Shown: positions 23,690 through 36,950, counted from the stretch's first letter. The stretch is DNA of 64,000 bases from Vigna angularis (GCF_016808095.1 NC_068970.1:40707630-40771629), one strand, 5' to 3'. Translations and numbers: made by a program. The notes: generated from the sequence alone by a model not told the origin.

Positions 23690-26110
23690 ATGTTCAAAAT
23701 CCAGGAAGTTCATGTGATACCTTGATAGTGGTTGAAATAAGCACATGACAAGAGATAAAAAGAAATTTCCAAACTTCGAGAAAAAAAAACAAAGTTATGT
23801 CCCATATGGTGAAAACAACAAAGGGAAGATCCTAGGAATAAGAGACATAGGAAGTGCAAATACCTTGATGATAAAGGATGTATTGGTTGTAGAAGGATTG
23901 AAGCATAATATACTCAGTATTAGTTAACTATGTGACAAAGGTCTCAAGGTAACATTTGAACCCAATTACTGCACTATCCATGAAAAAGATTATTCTAAAA
24001 TTGCTTCGAAAGGTATTAGGCATGCAAATATTTATTTAATTGATTTAGAAAATGCATCAAATAAAAATATTTTGTGTTTAGTAGTAAAAGAAGAAAATCC
24101 ATGGTTGTGGCATAAGAGAGCTGCTCATATCCATATGTAACAATTGAATAGACTTATATCTAGCGATTTAGTAATTAGGCTACCAAAACTAAATTTTGTT
24201 AAGGACAAATTATGTGCTGCATGTCAAAAGGGTAAACAAATTAAATTGACTTTTAATTCGAAAAATATTGTTTGAAGTGAAAAACCTTTAGAACTCTTGC
24301 ACATGGATTTATTTGGTCCTTCAAGGATAAAAAGTTTTGGTGGAAATTATTATGCTTTAGTTATAGTTGATGACTATTTAAGATATACATAGACGTTCTT
24401 TTTTACTCTAAAGAGTGAAACTTTCAAACTTTTCAAAAAGTTTGCAAAACAAGTTAAAAAGGAAAAAGATTTGAAAATAAAATTTGTTCATAGTGATCAT
24501 GGAGGAGAATTTTAAAATGAATCATTTGAAAATTTTTGTGAAGAACTTGGAATTTCTCATAACTTTTCTATGTCTAGAACTCCACAACAAAATGGAGTAG
24601 TAGAAAGAAAGAATAAATCTTTAGAAGAATTTGCAAGAACTTTATTAAATAAATCAAATATTCCAAAACATTTCTAGGTTGATGTTGTGAGTACTACATG
24701 TTATGTTTTAAATAGAATGCTTATTAGATCTATTTTAAAATGTACTCCTTATGTTTAAAGGAAGAAAACCTAATGTTTCTCATTTGAAAATATTTGGATG
24801 TAAATGTTTTGTTGTAAATAATGGAAAACAAAATTTGGGAAAATTTGATTCAAAATACGATGAAGCTATATTTCTTGGTTATTCTCTAACAATTAAAGCT
24901 TATAGAGTTTATAATCAGAGAAAGTTTGAAATGAAAGAATCAATGCATGTTATCTTTGATGAAATTGTGGACCTTGAGGAAAAACCTCTTGAGTCAGATG
25001 AATCAGATACAAGTGAAGAAGAAGACTTACAAGAGAGAACAAATAAAGAGACAAATAATCCTCAACCTGAAGATTTAGCTAAGACATGACAACAACCTCG
25101 AGGATTATCTTTAGAAAATGTTATTGGAGATGTCTCAAAAGGGGTAAGTAGTCGAAGGAACTTAACAAATTATTGTATGATTGTGGCTTTTGTTTCACAG
25201 TTAGAACCTAAGAATGTCAAGGAAGCGCTTTAAGATGATCAATGATGTATAGCAATGCAAGAAGAACTTAACCAATTTGAAAGAAATCAAGTGTGGGAAT
25301 TAATCCCTAGAGAAAACACTCATCAAATGATAGGAACCAAATGGGTGTTCAGAAACAAACTTGATAAAGATAAAAACATCATCAAAATCAAAGCTAGGCT
25401 TGTTGCACAAGGCTATATTCAAGAAGAAGGTATTGATTATGATGAAACATATGCTCTTGTTGCCAGGTTAGAGGCAATACGCCTACTTTGCTTATGCATT
25501 TATTATGAAATTTAAGTTATATCAAATGGATGTTAAAAGTGCTTTCCTAAATGGTTTTCTAACAAAAGATGTATTTGTTGGACAACTACCTATTTTTGAA
25601 GATTATAAATATCCAAATCACATATTTAAATTAAAGAAAGCTTTTTATGGTTTAAAACAAGCTCTTAGATCTGGTATGAAAGAATTAACAATTTTCTATT
25701 GGAAAATATATTTAATCGAGGCAAAGTTGATTCCACCTTATTTATTAAAAGAGTAGGAAAACATATTTTGTTTACCCAGATATATGTTGATAATATTATA
25801 TTTGGATCAACTAATAAATCTCTTTGCGAGGATTTTGCTAAGCCTATGCAGGGTGAGTTTGAAATGTCAATGATGGTTGAGTTGACATTCTTCCTTGGTT
25901 TACAAATAAAGCAAACGAAAAAAGGTATGTTTCTTACTGAAACTCAATATTGTAGAGAAATGCTAAAGAAATTTGAAATGGATAAAGCTGAGGAGGCATC
26001 GACTCCTATGGCTACATCATGTTATCTTGACAAGGATGAATCAAGTACGCTCGCAAACCAAAATTTGTATAGAGGTTTCGGGGTGATAGGTAATAGGTTC
26101 TTTATGGTTT
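23690..26110 (+). pseudogene. Copia pol: protease, integrase, reverse transcriptase (truncated)
   Basis: In order: protease tail (DVLVVEGLKHNILSIS ~23880), the integrase zinc region (WLWHKRAAHIHM ~24110), integrase core residues in HMDLFGP (~24300), HSDHGGEF (~24490) and PQQNGVVERKN (~24583), then reverse transcriptase from [10 protein letters not shown] (~25285) through QMDVKSAFLNG (~25525) to YVDNIIFG (~25785). The catalytic YVDD has become YVDN, so the enzyme is inactive even apart from the stops. Sequence ends after LANQNLYRG (~26075), where RNase H is deleted. Confidence 0.85.
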
Positions 26111-27513
26111 GTGGATTGTAAAGTTAGCTTTATCTGCCTTATGTAGCACAAGGTAAGGAGGAAACTTCTTGGGTTTCACAAAACAGGGTTGATAGGGGGC
26201 CTAAAGGGTTTTAGACTAGATTAAGGGTCTTCGGTGCAAGTTTTTAGTTGATCAGAATGTCGAGTCCTTGGAAGTTTTAAGGCTTAAGTGGTGGTTTTTG
26301 AAGCTGTCTTGGTGTATAAGTGTGATGAATGGACGCACACCTGCTTCATGATTTAATGCAACCCATGTTGGAGATATTATATGGCTGAGTTACAATGATG
26401 GACATAGTAGTTTGATGGTTAAGTGGTAAAACTTTGGTAAGAGGGTGTATCAGGGGTTGGTATAAAACCTTGTGTTAGTGATAAACATGTGAGAAAGGAA
26501 AATATTGGTTGGGAGTTTGAGATGCATGTGAAGTAGATATGAGTGTGGGATTTGAATAAATGAGTGCAAAAACTTAGAGATATGTACTCGTGGTGGTATG
26601 TGAAAACCTAAAGTTCTTTCTTGAGTTATGAGTATGTTAAGAGTGTGTATCATGTAGGTATATAATACTGGAGCTTAGCATGATGGTTGAACGTTTGGTA
26701 TCATTGAAGATGTTGAAGACATGAGTGCATGGGTCTCTTAATTTTCGTAAACGTGTTATGCTAGTGGGGTTCATGATGAGTTTGAGTTTATCGTGGGTAA
26801 GGATTGATATTGTGAAATGTAGGAGATGATGTAGACTGAGTTTTGGTACAATGTATGTTTTGGATGAGTAATGGGATTCAATGGATAAATAAGTTCATGC
26901 ATGTTGTCACGTTTTGGTGGAAACTCTCGTGAAAGAGAGTATATGGTTACATCTAGAAAAAATTATAGAGTGAGGATATGGTGTTACGTGAAAGTAACCA
27001 TTGGTTCTGGGGATATATGCTTAAAGTGGTTGTGGGTCCATATGTGTGTATGATGAGTTATTTAACTTGCTTGCATGTGATTGGTTAAGGGAAGGGGACT
27101 TGTGGAGCCACATGGGGTCCACTTGAAGAGTGGAGGGGTAAATAATTATACATTGGCATGAACTTGGTGTATAACGTGTGTAGATGTGATAGGGGGAAGT
27201 TGAGGAACTTTCTGTGGGCCCCTTTGAATGGTGGAGGGTTTCACATATTTTGGTATGTGTAAGTAACTAAAAAAGGGGGTGTGGCTAGTACTTAGTGGAC
27301 TAATTGTGTGGTTTGGTTGACTTTGTACTTTTGTGGTATGTGTGGTGTTTATGTCATTGAGTATGTGTTCCGGTGATATTTTCTTAAATCCACATTGGTA
27401 CTTTTCTTCTTGCAAGAGGGTAGAAAGGTAAATTTCTTCATCTTTAAAAGGCAGTGGAAGAGATAGGTCTCTTCGTTCATGAAGGGCGACAAAAGAGACT
27501 AGGATTCGAGGGC
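26111..27513. other. GT-rich DNA without recognised coding
   Basis: This is likely a non-coding retroelement relic. It contains tttaaaaggcag (~27444) followed by a purine-rich stretch, which could be an old LTR promoter. No ends or duplications were found. Confidence 0.35.
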
Positions 27514-29085
27514 TGTAATGCCCCAAAATTTAGGGTGTCACGGGTTATTAAAAAAACTGATAATTTTCAAAACTTTCTTATAGCGCGAACATGTATTTTC
27601 AAAAACCTCAGCATTTAAATTTACATCGCATAATAGTTCCAAAATACTTGTCCAATTGCATTATTTAAATAAAACCAAAATAACGAAGGAAATAAAATAA
27701 CTCTAATTACATTATCTTAAAAACTCAATTGTAATAGCTTTAAATAAAACCCCAAGTTTGTCCCCCATCATCTCACGAATCTATCATGTTTTATCTTCAT
27801 CTATAACATCATCTACTCTCGTATAGCATCACACATTATACAATCATCGCATTCACATGCACAAACACAAACATGTATGGGGTAAGCTACCAATAAAACA
27901 ATTATAATAATAAGATACATAAATATTGATTATATCAACAATAATCAAAAACCTCATACATAGAAGTAATAACCGTAGGATTCCTAAACCTTTAACCCAA
28001 CAATCAATCATGATAAATTACTAAGTCCTCTAACCTAGATCCTCGGTCCTTGATCATCACATATCTAGACCGTAGTCGATCCGTTCATCAACACCTATGT
28101 TGTCTACACCACATAATCTTATTACTATCAATATAGCATTCATTGAACCATCATCGTCATAGATATACCACACTCATGACTATCCCAGTCAAGAACAACA
28201 CCATGATCGTCACCATACCATAATATCATAGTGGAAAGAGTCCATCTCACTCCTATACCCTACCTCACCGACTCTGGCCGCTCCTACAACCCACCTATAG
28301 CCTCCCCTATAAGACATCTGTAGCCTCCCATATAGATCATCTCCTTTCAATGCACGCAAGGCAAAAGGAAGCACCTATCCACATATAGAACCAATATTTA
28401 CGAGGTACAACAAGTAGACTTATCCTCCACTCTCATGTTCATCAATCACATACTCATGTACATCCCAACACTCATTCATGCTCCACTTTCAACCACAAGT
28501 CAAACTGACCCTAAACATAATCACTAACCTCAATCTCTGATTATCATGATGTTCCACAACTCCTCAGGCTTGGTTCACGTCCATTTTTCATCAAATTCGC
28601 CATTTTCACTAAAATGCACTGTGACTATCGATTATCACTTAAAATAATCGATTCGTTACTACCCAAACCACCCATGAGTAAAATCAAAGAAACACACCCC
28701 AAGAACGACACCTACAACGATAGAGAACTCTAACCCTCATGCATAAGTTACACCACCAAAAATCCTACCATTTAAACCAAATAACGTGATCTAGGAAATA
28801 CACAACATCTACAATTACAACCATAAAGATTTAGCTCCCCTTACAACATTATCAAAAATTGATCAATGCATTCAGAATAATACAAAAATAAACACCAAAT
28901 CACCAATATAACATTTAAATCACAATAGTTAAGTCCTTATTACAATTCCATCACACCAAACAACATCAATTCATAATAAGACTATAATAATCAATGCGAT
29001 AACCACACTTACATTCCCTTAAACGAAATCATGTTCAACCCATTAGCTTTCAACCATCTGCCAATTTAAGGCAACTCGTGCCTAT
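27514..29085 (-). repeat. LTR-like relic, left arm of an inverted pair
   Basis: It starts TGTAATGCCCCAAAATTTAG, the complement of the ...GGGGCATTACA ending common in Del/Tekay-type gypsy LTRs. Read on the minus strand it runs to catgatttcgtttaagggaa (~29030). That end and two other blocks recur on the plus strand at 38742-39085 and 40460-40613. No target duplication was found. Confidence 0.5.
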
Positions 29086-29380
29086 TGATAACGGCTGAAT
29101 ATACCGTTATCTGTGATTCAATTTTGATGCTAAATTAACCCTTTTTGACTTTGAAGCTTGCTTAAACTCTTGTTTTTAGTTTATTTTTGTGAATAAGAGA
29201 GTTGAGGTTATACTTGATGATTTTATCACTAAATTCCCTTGATTTTGTAGGTTATTGGAATGAATTGGAAGAGGAGTTGAAGTATCAAGGAGTTGGAACC
29301 CAAGAAGGACAAAAAAAGCACCAGAAAAGAAGGTTAAAAAAGGTCGCAGGACGCCTGATTGTCCTTTTCTGGGGCCCTAG

Positions 29381-32032
29381 TGATAACGATTGAAAATACC
29401 GTTATCTGTGATTCAATTTTGATATTAAATCAACCCTTTGTTACTTAGAAGCTTGCTTGAACTCATGTTTTAGTATAGTTTTGTGAATAAGTGAGTAGAG
29501 GGTATACTTGATGATTTTATCACTAAATTCCCTTGATTTTGTAGGTTATTAGAATGATTTAAAAGAAGAGCAAAAGTATCAAGAAGTTGGAATTCAAGAG
29601 GGATAAGGATTTTTATGTTTTTGTTTTATTTTTATTTGAATTTTGTTTATTTTGTTTTTATGTTAGCTTGCTTATATACTTGGTTTAATGAATTGTGCTG
29701 CAATGGTTCGGTATGATGTGATAAATTGTTGTTTGTGATGAGTAATATTCTTGTGTTTGCTCTATTGTTTTATGATGCATGTTGGGTTAATGATTGGTGA
29801 GGCTTTTAAGCATAAATGGTGGTTGTTCATAATTGTTAAAAACAGATGCATGATTTCAATTGTGATTAATATGCTAGGCAGGATGCTTATCAAATTGTGG
29901 AACTTGATTTAACCTGTGAGAGGTTGATTTTCTATGATTAAACCACTTGCTTGCTTGTTACATATGATCAAGGCCATGTTTTCTTCTCCCTTAGAGCCAA
30001 TGCCAATAGGTGAATCCAACAAAGAATAATGTTTCTCTTTACCCTTTGAACCTTGAGCTTAAAGTTGAAAGTGGAAAACCCCTTTTTGAAATCCTTACCT
30101 TGAGTTAAGTAGAGTATGTTTTTGTGGAAATGGGGAATGGTTCAAGTTTGGGGTGATGAGAAATCGAAAAGAACTCTTTGAAATTCATTAAAGAGCATTG
30201 GGCAAAAGAAAGAGAAAAGAAAAAGAAAAGAGAAGAAAAGAAAGAAAAGAAAAGGTTAAGCTCAATGCAAGTAAAGTTGGGAATAAGTTCAAGATTGGTT
30301 TCTCACATAAAAGAAGAAAGTGAGTTAATTGTTAATGAAAATAAATGAATTGTGCACTCTCTTAACTCAAGGAATTTTGTTGTCTAGAAAATTTGGGGTT
30401 GAAAATATCGTTATCTGTGATTCAATTTTGATATTAAATCAACCCTTTGTTACTTAGAAGCTTGCTTGAACTCATGTTTTTAGTATAGTTTTGTGAATAA
30501 GTGAGTAGAGGGCATACTTGATGATTTTATCACTAAATTCCCTTGATTTTGTAGGTTATTGGAATGATTTAAAAGAAGAGCAAAAGTATCAAGAAGTTGG
30601 AATTCAATAGGGACAGTTAAAACATCAAAAAAGGAGCATAGGAGGTCATGCAGGGCGCCTAGGCACCCCATTCTAGGCGTCTGAGCGCCAGTTTGTGTAG
30701 TGTAGGGCGCCTGAGCGCCCTAGTCAGGGTTCCTAAGCGCCAGGTTTCTCACGCACAACGCCTAGGTGCCCCACTTAGGGCGCTGAGCGCCAGTAAAGTG
30801 GGCTTGAACCTGTTTTCTGTTATTTTTTAGTTCTATTTAAGGACTTGGATGTCCTAGGGATTATATCTTTTGATGGCTTGAGCATAGAAAGACACTTTTC
30901 ACCCCTTGGGGGGTAGATTTGGGAATGTGACAACTCTCCTATTCTCTTTCTAGGGTTTTTCTATCTCTTTCATTCCATTGTTCATCTAGTTTCCCCATGA
31001 CAAGGGGGAACTAAATTCAATTTGTTGTTGGGGAAGATGTAACCTCTAAACTCTCATGTCTTTGAATCGATTCTTATTTATTTATGCTTCTTTCATTAAT
31101 TGTTAGCGTTATTCTTCTTTGCTCAATGCTTGTTATGTTTAACTCATTCATGGCATGATTATTGGTTTTCGTGATATGGACATATACGGGGAAACCAAGA
31201 TATGGGAAATTGCTCCCAAAAGTAATATTGCCTAGACATAAGGATATGAGTTTTGGTTATCTTAAGCTTCTGTGCGTATGTAATGCAAAATTAATTGCTA
31301 GGGAGACAAGACATTGTAAACTAGTAATTAAGGATAGGCTTTCTTTGCCGAGACATCGGGTTTTAGGTAATTTAGAAAGTGATATTAACATTAATGAAGA
31401 AGATGAATTCATACATGCATGAGAGAAAACTTGGTGAAATCTAAACCCCAACAACATATTCATCTCATTTTTTTAAGATCATCCATTCAAAATTGCATTC
31501 ATGTTTATTTTTATAGCATTTGCATTCAAAACCACTAAATTGTTCTTCAAAAGTCTTAATTAGTTGGGTGATCACATGACTGTTTAATGCCGTGAGTCAT
31601 TTAGGAAACGATACTTGGTCTTACCATTTTATTATTACTTGATACGATTCGGTGCGCCCAGGCGGTGTACGGGAAAAAGCTGACGCTCAGGCGCCCCACA
31701 ATACAAAGCTGGCGCTCAGGCGCCCTACACCACACAAACTGGCGCTTAGGCGCCCAGAATGGGGCGCCCTGCGTGACCTCCTGTGCTCCTTTTTTGATGT
31801 TTTAACTGTCCGTCTTGAATTCCAACCCCTTGATACTTTTGCTCTTCTTCCAAATCATACTAATAACCTACAAAATCAAAGGAAATTAGTGACCAAATCA
31901 TCAAGTATAATTTCTACTCACTTATTCACAAAACTATACTAAAAACATGAGCTCAAGCAAGCTTCTAAGTAACAAAGGGTTGATTTAGTATCAAAATTAC
32001 ATCATAGATAATGACATTTTCAACCATTATCA
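29381..32032. mobile_element. Rearranged relative of the Athila-like element, with both ends of U3 type in inverted orientation
   Basis: The insert begins TGATAACGATTGAAAATACC and ends with the complement of the same LTR start (TTTTCAACCATTATCA). Its flanks are CCTAG (29376-29380) and CCTGG (32033-32037), a 5-bp duplication with one mismatch. Inside, in order: 29381-29603 LTR start (plus); 29604-~30390 the 3' non-coding internal region matching ~36150-36960; ~30396-~31656 a nearly full LTR (plus) that lacks its first bases; ~31656-32032 an LTR start on the minus strand. No coding is retained. Confidence 0.8.
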
Positions 32033-33162
32033 CCTGGTTGCAGGAGCTCACGCAACCACGCCAGGTTGCCCTTTTATGGGGCCCTCAGCGCTAGCGCAGG
32101 GCGCTTAGTTCCCTTTCTAGGGCCTTCGGCGCTACTCTGCACTGCAGCACGCCCGGACGCCCATCTAGTTTCAATGCATCGTTGAGCGCCTGGTTGCCCC
32201 TTTCAAGGCCCTCAACGCCACTTCTCTCGCAAGCTCGCTCGATTGCCTTAAGTAGGGGAGCTGAACGCCAACGTGTTGGGCGCATTATCCAATTTTGATC
32301 TATTTAAGAACTTGCACGCCCTAGGGTTCACATCTTTTGATGGCTGAAGGTTAGAAACACACTTTTCGACCCTTTGGAGGCAGATATGGCATGCGGGACC
32401 TATCCTATTCTCTTTCTAGGGTTTTTACCTCATTCTTCCATCATGTAACCCTAGGTTCTCCATGAAAATGGAGAACTAAACTCATTTGTTGTTGGGGAAG
32501 ATGTAACATCTAAACATTCATGTATTTGAATATGTTTTGAATTATTTTATGCTTCTTTCATTAATTGTTAGTGGTTTTCTCCTTTACTCAATGCTTGTTA
32601 TGTCTTGATCACTCATAGCATGATGTATGGCTTTTTTTGTTATTGGGAAATACCTAGGAATCAGGATCCAGAGAATTTCACAAAAAGGGGCTATTGCCTA
32701 AAGATAGGGATAAAATGTTTGGTTGTCTTAAGCTTCTTTTCATAATGCAGAATTGATTATTAGGGATACAAGACATTGTGGTCTAATAATTAAGGATAGA
32801 CTTTTTACGCCGAGACATCGGGTTCTAAGTAATTTAGAGGGTTACATTAACAATTTAATAAAGAAGATGAATTCTTATATGCATGAAAGTAAGGACGGTG
32901 AAATCTAAACCCCAACAACATAATCATCTCATATTATCAACACCATTAATTCTTGTGTCAAGCCTCAATTGATCAATTTGCATTCATATTTACTTTTGTT
33001 GTATTTGCATTTAAACACCAACAAAATAGTTTTACAGTCTTAATTAGTTAAGTAATTACACGATTGTTTAGTGTCGTGAGTCTTTTGGGATACGATTCTT
33101 GGTCTTACCATTTTATATTACTTTTAGGATTTGGTACACTTGCTAATGAGTTAACAAGTTTT

Positions 33163-33180
33163 TGGCGTCGTTTCCGGAGA
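33163..33180 (+). other. Gypsy primer-binding site (tRNA-Asp type)
   Basis: TGGCGTCGTTTCCGGAGA starts seven bases after the 5' LTR end and resembles the tRNA-Asp complement TGGCGCCGTTGCCGGGGA used by many plant gypsy elements, with three changes. Confidence 0.75.
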
Positions 33181-33484
33181 CTCGTGGTTTAAACTATACT
33201 TTTGTGTGATTCTTAACCAGTTTTGACTTTATTTTTATTGTTCTTTAATTTTTGTTGATTTATTTTTATTTGTATTTTTTTAGGCTAATTAGGTGCTCTA
33301 GTGTTTTGTTTTTTAGTGGATGCAAGATAAGATTCGCACTAGGAGCACAAAAATATCTGAACCTCTTCTTATAGGTCTGGAAAATAGTAGAAGAAGAAGG
33401 AAGAAAAGGATTTCCAGACAAATTTTTCCTTCTCTTGAGACTCTTCAACAACCTTTCACATTATCTGACTAGGAGACAGAAGAT

Positions 33485-34280
33485 ATGGCTGACAATCAGA
33501 ATGGTAGACGTACTCTCGCAGATTATGCAATAATCACAGGTCCTCTTCATTTTAATAGCATTGCAAGGCCAAGGGTTAATGCCGTAAGCATGGAGATGAA
33601 GCATCCTCTCATTCACTTAGTACTGAGTCATCGGTTTAATGGCTTAGCTCATGAAAATCCATATGAACATCTGACGTCTTTTAATGAAATATGCAATATA
33701 GTGAAGATTAATGGTGTGCCAAATGAGGCTATTAGACTTAGCTTGTTCCCTTTATCTTTAGGAGGCAATGCTAAGATGTGGCTTAATTCATTCCCAGAGA
33801 ATAGCTTCACTGAGTGGGAAGATGTGGTGGCTAAGTTCCTGAACAAATATTTTCCTCAGTCTAAGGTAAATAAAGGGAAATAAGAAATTTCTTCTTTTAG
33901 ACAAGGCATGGATGAAACTCTAGGTCAAGCGTGGGATAGATTCAAAGGGTTATTGCAAAAAATGCCCACACATGGCTTTCATGAACCTACGGTGGTCATT
34001 CTTTTCCTTGGAGGACTGAGTTCACAGACTAAATTGATGCTGGATGCCTCAGCTGGAGGTAATATCAAGTGCAAGACTCTAGAGGAAGCTTATGAGTTGA
34101 TTGAAAATATGGCCGCCAATGATAATGAGATGCATAATGAAAGAGCTCAATTTCAACCAAAAGGAGTTCTACAATTACAATCTCAAGATGCTCTGTTGGC
34201 TCATAAGAAAATAATGACTCAACAATTGGAGACTCTGATGAAGAAAATATCTCAACTGAGTCAAGAATTGTAGAATGTTT
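33485..34280 (+). pseudogene. Athila-like gag, split by a stop
   Basis: The first part (33485-33883) opens MADNQNGRRTLADYAI and includes the gag core LGGNAKMWLNSFPENSFTEW (~33760-33820). A stop at 33881 interrupts it. The second part (33908-34273) continues with LGQAWDRFKGLLQKMPTHGF and the conserved LEEAYELIENMA. Both belong to the Retrotrans_gag family of gypsy capsid proteins. A CysX2Cys-type region follows around 34300-34340 in another frame. Confidence 0.85.
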
Positions 34281-34689
34281 CTCATGCTCAACATCAACTT
34301 TGTGAGCTATGTAGTGGAGATCATGTCAATGGACAATGTGCCATGCGAGCCATTACCCAAGAAGAAGTCAATTTTATGGGTAATCAGGGCCGCCAAGGTA
34401 ACTACAACCAAGGGTGGAAACCTCACCCACGCATGGGTCAAGGGCAAGCTGGACAATTCAATAGACCACCACAGTAGCAATGGCAACAAACCTCTTTATA
34501 TGATAGAACTGCAAGGCTAGAAGAGACACTCCAACAATTTATGCAGGTGTTTATCTCAATCATAAAAGCATTGAAGCTGCTATAAGGAATTTGGAGATAT
34601 AGGTTGGTCAATTGGCTAAGAAGTTGGAGGATAAGTCTGATAAAAATTTTGGGGCTAATACTAAAGTTAACCTTAAGGAGGATTGTAAC

Positions 34690-34920
34690 GCCATTATGAG
34701 TATAAGTGGTGAGATGTTAGTTGAGAGAGAAATTGAGAGAAAAGAGAAAGTTGAGTTGAGTGAAAAAGAAGAAGAAATTGAAGAGAGAAAATAGGAGGCT
34801 GAGAGATAAGAAATTGAGAGAGAGGAGGGAGAGAAAAAGAAAGAAGAATAGAAAGAGAGAAAAGAAAAGGAGAGAGAAGAGAGAGAAAAAGGAAAAGAAA
34901 TTGAGAAGCCTCTTCCTTAT
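34690..34920 (+). repeat. Purine-rich (GA) stretch in the gag-protease linker
   Basis: About 230 bases are almost all A and G on the plus strand, built from gagagagaa/aaagaaag units, and encode Glu/Lys/Arg-rich text in all frames. In Athila relatives this linker is charged, but here the repeat has expanded and shifted frame. Confidence 0.8.
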
Positions 34921-35124
34921 CCAAAGATCTTTTCAGATAAGGAAAAAGAGAAGCAATTTGGGCATTTCATGGAGATCTTCAAACAATTGGAGATTACTAT
35001 GCCTTTGACCGAAGCAATGAAACAAATTTTTGTTTATGCGAAGCACTTGAAGCAATTCCTGAGCAAGAAGAAGAAATATTTAGATAAGGAAACAATTGAA
35101 GTGTAGGGAAATTACAGTGCCATC

Positions 35125-35560
35125 ATGCAAAAGACTCTCCCTTCAAAATTTAAAGATCCGGAGAGTTTTACAATTTCGTGCACCATTGGAAACCATAATT
35201 TAGGGAAGGCTTTTATTGATTTGGGGGATAACATCAACCTGATGCCCCTATCTTTGCTCAAAAAGAATGGTGGTTTGGAGGTCAAACCCACAAGAATGGT
35301 GTTGCAAATGACGGACAGGTCCATCAAGCATCCTTATGGTGTAGTGGAAGATGTTGTGGTTCAGATAGATAAACTCCAATTCTCAATTGATTTTGTGGTG
35401 ATGGAGATGGGGAAGATGTAGACATCCTTCTCATTCTTGGAAGACCATTCATGAAGGCAACCAAGGTCGTAATTCATGTAGATGATGAAGTTTTAACATT
35501 GAAAGATCAAGATGAAGAGGTGACTTTTAATGTCTTCAATGAAGTGCAACCAATTCAAGC
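35125..35560 (+). pseudogene. Athila-like retropepsin (aspartic protease), active site altered
   Basis: The segment KFKDPESFTISCTIG leads to the active-site region DLGDNINLMPLSLL (~35218), which in relatives reads DLGASINLMPLS; the Ala-Ser to Asp-Asn change hits the flap of the D-x-G motif region. ADRS-like TDRSIKHPYGVVEDVVV follows. A stop and frameshift at ~35420 separate the terminal ILGRPFMKATKVVIHVDD block. Confidence 0.85.
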
Positions 35561-35699
35561 AAAACAGACTAGCCCTGAAGCACCAGATGAAGTTTTCTCA
35601 GTAACTAGTCTACCTGATCAAGCTGCAAAGTTGGTCAAGAGGAATCATAATTGTTTCTCTCCAAAACTGAAGGAAGAGGATAAAGATAAAGAAGGACTA

Positions 35700-35870
35700 G
35701 TTCACTAAGACCCTGTGTTGGAAAGTAATGAACCCAAACCTGGCCAACCAGTGAAATTCAAGAACAGGTTATGGGTTATCAATGATATTAAAGCAAATGG
35801 ACTTTTTGAGATTGAGGCTCCTTATTCCAGGAGAGTAAATTTGGTGACTAGGAATCTACTGAGATTTTGT
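35700..35870 (+). pseudogene. Possible integrase C-terminal scrap after a large deletion
   Basis: Soon after the protease, PGQPVKFKNRLWVINDI and the following GLFEIEAPYSRR resemble the end of gypsy integrase (relatives read ..KSRW.GPF.V). The reverse transcriptase, RNase H and integrase core expected between are gone. The later ggaagcaacccaat (~35960) is the usual motif just after pol in this lineage. Confidence 0.6.
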
Positions 35871-36950
35871 TAGTGTCATGAAAGAAAGAAGAACGCCAAC
35901 ATTAAAAATTCAAATTGAGCATAGTGGTGTCAAGCTAGTGACGTTAAAGAAGCGCTTACTAGGAAGCAACCCAATATTCTTAACCCTTTCTTGTTTGTGT
36001 TTTTAGGGTGTATGCTGCTTCTCCCGGAATTCAATGCATTTCACTTAATGAGTTCATCACTCGCATATCTTGGCCTAGGGACTAGGCCCAAGCTAGTGGA
36101 GGAGGTGACACGTCCGAAGCATTCAGATGCATTTGAAGGGAGTGATGACAACATCTCCTGTTTGAACTTTGTTTTATTGTTTCTAAATGAGCTATGTACT
36201 TGGTTAAATGGATATTTTGTTGCAATGGTTTGGTATGAAGTGATAAACTATTTGATTGTGATGAGAAGTAATATTGGCTTGTGTTTGCTTTATTGTGGTG
36301 AAAGTGATGTTGAGATATTGATTCCTTTAGCTTTTAAGCATAGATGGTCGTTGCTCATGTCATAGTTGGTTAAGGCAGATGCATGGTTTGAATAGTGATT
36401 AATGTGCTTGGCATGATGTTTATCAAATTTTGGAACCTTTGAATTAACCTGTGAGATCTTGTGCCCCAGAGTTTTTGTTATTGAATGTTATTGCTTGTGA
36501 ATCACAGTTGATTTTGCTTGAGTTCCTCTATTTGAACTATTTGCTTGCTTGTTACAAATGATCAAGGCCATCTATTCTTATCCCTTGTAAGCCAATTCAA
36601 AAATTTCAACCGAAAAATTTTAAAAATTTGTTTTATCCTTTGAACCTTGAGCCTAATGTGAAAAATACCCTTGAAATTCTTGCCTTGAGTTGAGTAGAGT
36701 ATGCATGTATGGTATAGGAGAATGATTCAAGTTTGAGGTTGTTGGAAAAAGTGAAAAGAAAAAGAGCATTGAGCAAAGAAAGCAAGAAAAGCAAGAGAAG
36801 AAAGAAAGAAGAATAGAAAGGATGTGTTAGACCATTGTAGGCATACATGAGTAATTACTTGTTTTAGAAGAAGAAGATTTTTGGCATGCTAGACCATTGT
36901 AGTATGGCTATGTTATTTGGGCCAGGTTACATTTTGCTTGACGACAAGCA

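Larger units (their letters stand above)
20000..26110 (+). mobile_element. Decayed Sirevirus-like Ty1/copia retrotransposon, 3' end missing
   Basis: The element reads from the 3' part of a 5' LTR (~20000-20440, matching the LTR at 47165-48219) through a primer-binding site, gag, protease, integrase and most of reverse transcriptase. It breaks off near 26080, just before RNase H would start. There is no 3' LTR. Many stops and frameshifts show that it is dead. It holds two later insertions: a solo LTR (21555-22354) and a hAT-like MITE (22716-23408). Confidence 0.85.

Noticed and set aside
34694..35008. Phe/Ser/Leu-rich and Lys/Arg-rich frames
   Set aside because: Purine-rich stretch gives open frames on both strands; it is the gag-protease linker.
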